Origin: Armatimonadetes bacterium UBA5352
GTDB lineage: Bacteria; Armatimonadota; Zipacnadia; Zipacnadales; UBA5352
Assembly (NCBI GenBank): GCA_002411015.1
Contig: DHPY01000013.1
Coordinates: 5,554 to 16,431 of the forward strand
DNA: 10,878 nucleotides
Direction of reading: 5' to 3'
Shown: positions 6,843 to 10,878 of the stretch, piece after piece
Layout of the letters: each line of letters opens with the position of its first letter
Position numbering within the stretch: the stretch's first letter is position 1
Notes under the pieces: model-generated
The model's database searches: none
Told to the model about the DNA's origin: nothing
Seen by the model: the letters and a program-made list of their open reading frames with translations, nothing else
Position numbers and translations under genes: made by a program

Positions 6843-7646
6843 ATGCTGATAGACTCACACGCACACCTGACCGACCGGAAGCTGATGAGCGAACTGCGCG
6901 CAGTGCTCGACCGCGCCGCTGAGGCTGAGCTTGAGGCGATCGTCACGGTTGGCGCCGATCCCGCCGACTCGCGAGCGGTGGCACGACTTGTCGCGGAGGC
7001 GCCTCGCAGACAGGCCGAGGCGGGCGCCGCGTGGCCCGCGGTCTACGGCGCAGTCGGCGTCCATCCTCATGACGCGAAGGTTGTCACCGATGACGTGCTG
7101 GCCGAGCTCGCGCAGCTTGCTCAGGGCGAGCGGATCGTGGCGATCGGCGAGTGCGGCCTCGACTTCTACCGGGACCTCTCGCCACGCGATCGGCAGGAGA
7201 TCGCGTTCGTGCAACAGATCCACCTCGCTCGCGAGGTCGGGCTACCGCTGATCGTGCATAGCCGCGACGCCCATGACCGCACGATCGAGGTGCTGGAGCG
7301 CGAGTGCGGGGGAGGTCAGCGCGGGGTCATGCACTGTTTCTCCGGCGACCGCGCCTTCGCGAAGCGCGTGCTCGATCTCGGGATGCACATCGGGATCGCG
7401 GGGCCGGTCACGTACCCGAACTCCGACCGCCTGCGCGAGGTCGTGCGCGAGGTGCCGCTGGATCGGCTGGTGGTGGAGACGGACTGCCCGTACCTCGCGC
7501 CGCAGCGGTTCCGCGGCAAGCGCAATGAGCCCGCATACGTTATGTACGTGGCGGAAGCCGTGGCGGAGGCGAGGAGTCTGAGCTTCGACGAACTCTCGCG
7601 GACCTGCACGGAGAACACGCGGGAGCTGTTCGGGCTGCCGGGGTGA
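6843..7646 (+). CDS. tatD: TatD-family metal-dependent hydrolase (DNase/hydrolase)
   Basis: 267 aa, the usual length. All metal ligands of the TatD amidohydrolase-type TIM barrel are visible: His6 and His8 (IDSHAHL), Glu103 (AIGECGLDFYRD), His139 (IVHSRDA), His164 (MHCFSG) and Asp214 (VETDCPYLAP). GVHPH at 72-76 is also typical. Characterised members are 3'-5' exonucleases or DNases with roles in DNA repair or quality control; others are poorly known hydrolases, so the exact substrate is open. The start is supported by GAGGA at 6831-6835 with 7-nt spacing. Cytoplasmic. A parS-like palindrome precedes it, and a degenerate REP hairpin overlaps its stop codon by two bases. The gene symbol names the family (a YcfH/YjjV-type paralogue is equally possible). 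Confidence 0.93.
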   Translation: MLIDSHAHLTDRKLMSELRAVLDRAAEAELEAIVTVGADPADSRAVARLVAEAPRRQAEAGAAWPAVYGAVGVHPHDAKVVTDDVLAELAQLAQGERIVAIGECGLDFYRDLSPRDRQEIAFVQQIHLAREVGLPLIVHSRDAHDRTIEVLERECGGGQRGVMHCFSGDRAFAKRVLDLGMHIGIAGPVTYPNSDRLREVVREVPLDRLVVETDCPYLAPQRFRGKRNEPAYVMYVAEAVAEARSLSFDELSRTCTENTRELFGLPG

Positions 7647-7668
7647 CGGGCAGGATGTCCGTTGCTAC
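7645..7668 (-). repeat. Degenerate REP-like hairpin B0 overlapping the tatD stop
   Basis: Arms 7645-7651 (GACGGGC) and 7657-7663 (GTCCGTT) pair over 7 bp with two G:T wobbles. On the minus strand GTAG (7668-7665) lies one base from the stem. It is the same family as B3/B4 at 8869-8936, including the following ACAAACGACA versus ACGAACGACA. The first arm includes the last two bases of the tatD TGA stop. Confidence 0.6.
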
Positions 7669-7683
7669 AAACGACAGGTCACG

Positions 7684-7706
7684 CGCAGGCTGGACGCCTG
7701 CGCCAC
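7684..7706 (-). repeat. REP-like hairpin B1 (GTGG type)
   Basis: Stem CGCAGGC/GCCTGCG (7684-7690 and 7696-7702), 5-nt loop TGGAC. On the minus strand GTGG (7706-7703) abuts the stem. Close copy of B5 (8963-8985), in the same orientation. Confidence 0.72.
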
Positions 7707-7750
7707 GGGGTCGGTCGAACCTGTCTGGAGAGCCACCGCCACCGCATACC

Positions 7751-7773
7751 GTGGGGCAGGCTTCCAGCCTGCC
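7751..7773 (+). repeat. REP-like hairpin B2 (GTGG type)
   Basis: GTGG (7751-7754) followed directly by stem GGCAGGC (7755-7761), loop TTCCA and GCCTGCC (7767-7773). It faces B1 as an inverted partner. Its counterpart in the second cluster is B6 (9008-9030). Confidence 0.72.
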
Positions 7774-7788
7774 GCCGTCGTCGTGCTT

Positions 7789-7821
7789 CCCCTCGTCCGG
7801 CAGGGAGAGGGGGCCGGCGGG
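7789..7821. repeat. Repeat tail T1 (CCCCTC/GAGGGG inverted repeat)
   Basis: A 33-bp stretch with a 6-bp inverted repeat (7789-7794 and 7807-7812). It differs at only four positions from 9041-9073 in the second cluster. Each follows a B2/B6 hairpin at similar distance, so it is part of the same composite element. Confidence 0.65.
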
Positions 7822-7838
7822 TAGCTCAGAACACCATC

Positions 7839-7870
7839 CGGGCGCCGCGGGCAACTTCGCGTGGCGCCCG
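7839..7870 (+). other. Leader hairpin upstream of the AEC transporter
   Basis: Perfect 8-bp stem CGGGCGCC/GGCGCCCG (7839-7846 and 7863-7870) with a 16-nt loop that holds a smaller GCG/CGC pair. It ends 15 nt before the GGAG SD (7886-7889). It could shape translation of the AEC gene, end readthrough from tatD, or be another repeat remnant. No T-run follows. Confidence 0.4.
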
Positions 7871-7895
7871 TTCCTGTTGAGGCACGGAGCGTTCC

Positions 7896-8849
7896 ATGCA
7901 ATCGCGCCTGATCCTGATGCTGTCCGTCATCATCGGTGGCCTGGCCATCGGCTACGCCGCCCGGAAGCTGCACCTCCTTCCGGAGTCGGTCTCGCCGAGG
8001 ATCACCCGAGCCGCGATGATGTACGTGCAGCCGCCGCTTCTGGTGGTGCTGATCTGGGGGCTGGAGGCGCCGGACTGGCGCGTGGCGCTGCTGCCGGTCA
8101 TCGCGGCGGCGAACATTCTCCTGATGTGGCCGGTCGCGGCCGCGGGCGGCCGGGTGCTGGGCCTGCGGCGCGGGCAGGCGGGCTCATTCACCCTCTCGTG
8201 CATGTACTCCAACATGGGCCTGACCTACGGCGCGTTCCTCTGCTACATCCTCCTCGGCGAGCAGGGGGCGGCGCTGGGGATGATCTGGTGCATCTCATTC
8301 ACGCCGATGCTCTACACCCTCGGGTTCGTTGTGGCGCGCTGCTACACGCATGATGAGCCACGCGGAGCCCGCGACACGATCCTGCACATATTCCGCGAGC
8401 CCGCGAGCCGCAATCCACTGATCGGCCTCGCGCTCGGAGCGCTGCTCTACGCGACCGGAGCGCACCGGCCGCTCATCGCGGGCGACATCGTGGATGCCGT
8501 CGTGCCCGCCTCCACCGCGCTCTACCTCTTCGCGATCGGGCTCTCGCTACGGCTCACCTCGGTCGTAACCTACTTCCGCGAGTGCGTGGCCGTGGGCGCG
8601 GCGAAGATCCTCGTGATGCCGCTGCTGGGTCTGGGGCTCGCGTGGCTGGCCGGCTACTGGGCGATGGAGGATCGCGCGCTGCTGCAGGTGGTCTTCATCC
8701 AGAGCACCACGCCCGCATCGATCATGGGCCTGATCCTCGCGCAGCTCTTCGACCTCGACGGACAGCTCGCCAATGCGGCCTGGCTCACCACGAACATCGG
8801 GGCGGTCGCGGTCGCGCCGGTAGTGCTGCAGATTGCGGCGGGGCTGTAG
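7896..8849 (+). CDS. AEC-family (auxin efflux carrier-like) permease
   Basis: 317 aa with about ten hydrophobic segments, the size and layout of bacterial AEC/PF03547 transporters of the BART superfamily. Visible family marks are the N-terminal GYAARKLHLLPESVSPRITR loop, the SNMG motif at 105-108 in the fourth helix region, RNPLIGLALGALL (172-184) opening the second half, and VVFIQSTTPASIMGLILAQLFDLD (265-288) near the end, with Asp286. Family members move small organic anions such as malate or malonate, or amino acids, using a sodium or proton gradient; the substrate here cannot be told. Inner membrane. GGAG at 7886-7889 with 6-nt spacing supports the start. It stands alone between two composite REP clusters (7645-7821 and 8867-9073) and converges on the URO-D gene. 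Confidence 0.88.
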   Translation: MQSRLILMLSVIIGGLAIGYAARKLHLLPESVSPRITRAAMMYVQPPLLVVLIWGLEAPDWRVALLPVIAAANILLMWPVAAAGGRVLGLRRGQAGSFTLSCMYSNMGLTYGAFLCYILLGEQGAALGMIWCISFTPMLYTLGFVVARCYTHDEPRGARDTILHIFREPASRNPLIGLALGALLYATGAHRPLIAGDIVDAVVPASTALYLFAIGLSLRLTSVVTYFRECVAVGAAKILVMPLLGLGLAWLAGYWAMEDRALLQVVFIQSTTPASIMGLILAQLFDLDGQLANAAWLTTNIGAVAVAPVVLQIAAGL

Positions 8850-8866
8850 CACAGGCAACGCGCGGC

Positions 8867-8954
8867 TTGACGGGCTGGAAGCCCGTCGCTACGAACGACA
8901 CGGCAACGGCTTGACGGGCTGGAAGCTCGTCGTTACGAACGACACGGCAGCGGC
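8867..8954 (-). repeat. Tandem 44-bp repeat carrying hairpins B3 and B4
   Basis: Units 8867-8910 and 8911-8954 are identical at 41 of 44 positions. Each contains GACGGGC, loop TGGAA, and GCCCGTC or GCTCGTC (B3 arms 8869-8875/8881-8887; B4 arms 8913-8919/8925-8931, one G:T wobble). On the minus strand B3 has GTAG (8892-8889) one base from the stem; the equivalent in B4 has decayed to GTAA. It begins 17 nt after the AEC stop. Confidence 0.82.
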
Positions 8955-8962
8955 GAACGTCT

Positions 8963-8985
8963 CGCAGGCTGGAAGCCTGCGCCAC
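8963..8985 (-). repeat. REP-like hairpin B5 (GTGG type)
   Basis: Stem CGCAGGC/GCCTGCG (8963-8969 and 8975-8981), loop TGGAA; minus-strand GTGG (8985-8982) abuts it. Near-identical to B1. Confidence 0.72.
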
Positions 8986-9007
8986 GGTGTGACAGGTCTT
9001 CTATCCC

Positions 9008-9030
9008 GTGCGGCGGGCTTCCAGCCTGCC
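9008..9030 (+). repeat. REP-like hairpin B6
   Basis: Stem GGCGGGC (9012-9018), loop TTCCA, GCCTGCC (9024-9030) with one G:T wobble. The head is GTGC rather than GTGG. Plus orientation, inverted relative to B5, as B2 is to B1. Confidence 0.65.
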
Positions 9031-9040
9031 GCCGTTCCTC

Positions 9041-9073
9041 CCCCTCGGCCGGGACGGAGAGGGGGCCGGGGGG
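9041..9073. repeat. Repeat tail T2 between convergent genes
   Basis: 29 of 33 positions match T1 (7789-7821). A 7-bp inverted repeat CCCCCTC/GAGGGGG (9040-9046 and 9059-9065) could act as a two-way transcript end between the convergent AEC and URO-D genes, but there is no T-run. It ends 13 nt before the URO-D stop. Confidence 0.6.
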
Positions 9074-9086
9074 AGAGGTCCGTTGT

Positions 9087-10145
9087 TCAGTATCTTCCGA
9101 TCTCCCGCACAATCTCCATGAGCTTGCAGTAATTGTCGAAGCTCACGTTGTCCGGCACGGAGTGGTCAGAGTGGAAGATGTAGCCGCCGCCCTCCATCAG
9201 CACCGGCAGCTTTGCCTCGAGCTCCCGGCGCATGTCATCGAGGTCGAGCATCGTGCGCACGTCTATGCCGCCCTCAAGCGTCAGCTCAGGGTGCTCCTGC
9301 TTGAGCCCCAGCGGGTCCATCCCCGCCTTGATCTCCAGCGGGTTCAGCACGTGCCAGCCGATCTCCAGAAAGCGCGGGATCAGCGCCATCACGTTCCCGC
9401 AGGAGTGCAGCCAGCAGATCTTCCCGCGCGAGTTCGCCCAGTCGCAGAGGATCTCGTGCGCGGGGCGGATGCACTCGTCGAAGGCCTTCGGTGAGATCAG
9501 CAGGCCGTTGCGGTAGCCGAGGTCGTCGGGAATGCGGATGCCGTCGAAGTCGTAGCCGCGCTCGAGGATCATCTCCCCGAAGTAGACGGCGCGCTCGGCG
9601 GCGAAGATCTGCATCTCACGGCACCATTCCGGATCGGTCACGAGCGCCATCAGGAAGCGCTCGGTGCCGACGACGCGGTTGCCCCAGACGTCGTAGCCCG
9701 GGCCCCAGATCGAGTACTCGATGAACGAGCCCTGCTCGATCCACTTCGGGTAGCCCTGCTCGAGCGCGGCCCAGTTCACGCGGTCCTCGGAGAGGTCCAT
9801 GCGCTCCTTCGCCTCGGCCCACGAGTCGCGGTCCTTGATGCGGAAGTCGAGGAACTCGGGGACGGACGCGCGGTGCTTCCAGCGGCGCGCGGTCTCGCCC
9901 CACGGCGACTTCTCGATGATGTACTCGTCGGTCTCCTCGACCACCCCGGCCTCATAGCGCGGCGAGAGGTCCGAGCCGATGCGCGCCCAGCTATCCCAGC
10001 CGAAGAACTGCGCGGGCGACTGGTCCTCCGGCAGCCCCTCCCTGCGCCAGCGCTCGACGGTGGATGTCCACGGGGTGTCGTGCATCGGGATGCGGTCTGC
10101 CGGCTCGCGGTTGATGACGGACTTGATCCGTTCGCGGGATGTCAT
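9087..10145 (-). CDS. Uroporphyrinogen decarboxylase (URO-D) family protein, probably methyltransferase-like
   Basis: 352 aa, full length for PF01208-type proteins. N-terminus TSRERIKSVINREPADRIP is the family's usual opening. The HxCG motif (His247, Cys249, Gly250 in WLHSCGNV) resembles the zinc-thiolate site of MtaA/CmuA-type corrinoid methyltransferases. EGGIDVRTML (291-300) and GGGYIFHSDHSVPDNVSFDNY (319-339) are typical C-terminal marks. The N-terminal RQAGR motif of genuine HemE is absent, so heme synthesis is unlikely. Paralogues of this kind are numerous in some polysaccharide-degrading lineages and are mostly uncharacterised; methyl transfer from an unknown substrate is inference. 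Cytoplasmic. The start at 10145 has GGAGG at 10156-10160, 10 nt upstream. The frame stays open far upstream, across the RAYT gene, but that part has no family similarity. Confidence 0.88.
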   Translation of the reverse strand: MTSRERIKSVINREPADRIPMHDTPWTSTVERWRREGLPEDQSPAQFFGWDSWARIGSDLSPRYEAGVVEETDEYIIEKSPWGETARRWKHRASVPEFLDFRIKDRDSWAEAKERMDLSEDRVNWAALEQGYPKWIEQGSFIEYSIWGPGYDVWGNRVVGTERFLMALVTDPEWCREMQIFAAERAVYFGEMILERGYDFDGIRIPDDLGYRNGLLISPKAFDECIRPAHEILCDWANSRGKICWLHSCGNVMALIPRFLEIGWHVLNPLEIKAGMDPLGLKQEHPELTLEGGIDVRTMLDLDDMRRELEAKLPVLMEGGGYIFHSDHSVPDNVSFDNYCKLMEIVREIGRY

Positions 10146-10155
10146 GGTTTGTATG

Positions 10156-10160
10156 CCTCC
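10156..10160 (-). promoter_or_regulatory. Ribosome binding site of the URO-D family gene
   Basis: GGAGG on the minus strand, 10 nt before ATG 10145. It fixes the start within a much longer open frame that reaches 10823. Confidence 0.65.
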
Positions 10161-10245
10161 GTATCGAAAGCGCCGTTTGGAGGGGCCGGAGAGGCGGCGA
10201 TTCCGTTTACCTCGACCGATGCCGGCCCGGTGTTGTCGCTCGTCG

Positions 10246-10761
10246 TCAGTCGTCATGCGCCCTCGCCAGATCCCACGGCAATCCTCGAAATGCCGCGTAC
10301 CGCCAATCCTCAGGAGCCGCGCAGAGACCCTCCTCGACAGGGTTCTGCAGGATATAACTGATGCACCGGTAGAGATCGCGCTCGTTGCGTGTGTGCCGAT
10401 CCCAGAAGTCGCGTTGCCACAGCGTCTCGAAGCCGCGTCTTTGCGCGGCCAGCGTCGCAGCTCGCTTGAACTCCTTGAAGAACGAGAGCACGTCCCCTCC
10501 CTCCGCGAGAACGCAGGCAAGCACATGCACATGGTCGGGCATGATTGTGTGAGCGATGACTGCGCAGCAGTGTCGCTCAGCCCATCCATCGAGCAGCAGC
10601 TCGATGGCGCCAGGCAGCCCCCGCTGGAGCATGATTGGTCGGCGGTCCTTCGTGCATGCCGCAAAGAAGACCGGCTGCAGGACCTTCTGGTACTCGCACC
10701 ACGGCAGTCGGTGAGGACGGCTGCGATCCGGGAAGATCTCAGCGGGCGGCCAGTCTGACAT
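10246..10761 (-). CDS. REP-associated tyrosine transposase (RAYT, Y1/IS200-like)
   Basis: 171 aa, within the normal range and apparently intact. It is a single-domain HUH/Y1 nuclease: His77-x-His79 in IMPDHVHVLA, then FFKEFKRAAT (94-103), WQRDFWDRHTRNERDLYRCISYILQNPVEEGL (115-146) with candidate nucleophile Tyr136 and Asn140 four residues later, and a closing DWRYAAF (152-158). RAYTs cut and rejoin single-stranded DNA at REP hairpins next to a GTAG or related tetranucleotide. They are usually single-copy, vertically kept and not themselves flanked by IS ends. REP-like elements with that layout lie elsewhere in this window (3340-3438, 7645-7773, 8867-9030), so this protein could be the agent that spread them, though cognate pairing is not shown. 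The SD is modest (GAGGGGGA, 10768-10775). It may share a transcript with the URO-D gene 100 nt downstream. Confidence 0.9.
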   Translation of the reverse strand: MSDWPPAEIFPDRSRPHRLPWCEYQKVLQPVFFAACTKDRRPIMLQRGLPGAIELLLDGWAERHCCAVIAHTIMPDHVHVLACVLAEGGDVLSFFKEFKRAATLAAQRRGFETLWQRDFWDRHTRNERDLYRCISYILQNPVEEGLCAAPEDWRYAAFRGLPWDLARAHDD

Positions 10762-10878
10762 AGGGCATCCCCCTCAACAAGACACGATGTGTTCGTGAGC
10801 CTCGTTCGTGATTGGCGAACCACGTTGTCGTTGCGGTCGTGCAGGCAGACGACGAACGACGTGAACGGCCGGGCCAGC
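10762..10878. other. RAYT upstream region with small inverted repeats
   Basis: No gene is seen. A 5-bp inverted repeat GTTCG/CGAAC (10804-10808 and 10816-10820) and a weak imperfect one (GTCGTT 10827-10832 with AACGAC 10855-10860) lie upstream of the RAYT start. They could be degenerate REP copies or chance. The window ends here. Confidence 0.25.

Noticed and set aside
9336..9346. Second CACGTG that might be a parS copy
   Set aside because: It lies inside the URO-D coding region and the symmetry does not extend beyond 8 bp.
9087..10145. Genuine heme-pathway HemE
   Set aside because: The RQAGR substrate motif is absent, and the HxCG site points to the methyltransferase-like branch.
10146..10823. 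Long N-terminal extension of the URO-D gene in the same frame
   Set aside because: The added residues are Arg/Ser-rich without family similarity and overlap the RAYT gene in another frame; a clear SD and family-type start lie at 10145.

Overview
This is a GC-rich bacterial chromosome segment with compact genes, mostly clear Shine-Dalgarno sites, and intergenic gaps filled with short palindromic repeats. The protein mix includes a DUF4838/CBM9 secreted protein, a HemE-like URO-D family protein that is not HemE, an AEC permease, an M42 aminopeptidase and a decayed sugar phosphate isomerase/epimerase. It suggests a polysaccharide-associated lineage of the Armatimonadota, Planctomycetota or Hydrogenedentota kind. 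That assignment is inference from family content only; no marker gene in the window settles it.

Layout. The minus strand at 143-3196 encodes a large exported DUF4838 protein with C-terminal carbohydrate-binding-like modules; a G-quadruplex motif and a strong hairpin lie downstream of it. A divergent intergenic region (3197-3486) holds an inverted pair of REP-like hairpins and a candidate promoter. A rightward series follows: cupin (3487-3825), Wzx/MATE-type flippase (3837-5366), M42 aminopeptidase (5425-6504), remains of a sugar isomerase gene (6514-6710), a parS-like perfect palindrome (6787-6806), TatD-family metal-dependent hydrolase (6843-7646) and AEC-family transporter (7896-8849). The minus strand then carries a URO-D-family protein (9087-10145) and a REP-associated tyrosine transposase, RAYT (10246-10761). 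No gene is cut by a window edge.

The most notable content is the REP/RAYT system. A complete RAYT gene shares the window with at least two families of short hairpins. Several of these carry a GTAG or GTGG tetranucleotide next to the stem foot, the architecture known for RAYT substrates. Stem changes between copies are compensatory. Two composite clusters with the same internal order and orientation bracket the AEC transporter gene. The other leads are a 20-bp perfect palindrome matching the bacterial parS consensus at 14 of 16 positions, and a sugar isomerase pseudogene with one frameshift and one in-frame stop where Trp is expected.

The genes do not form one obvious pathway. Cupin and flippase are probably co-transcribed (11-nt gap), perhaps with the M42 gene. 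The DUF4838 protein probably acts outside the cytoplasm on glycans. The others look like independent metabolic or housekeeping genes.
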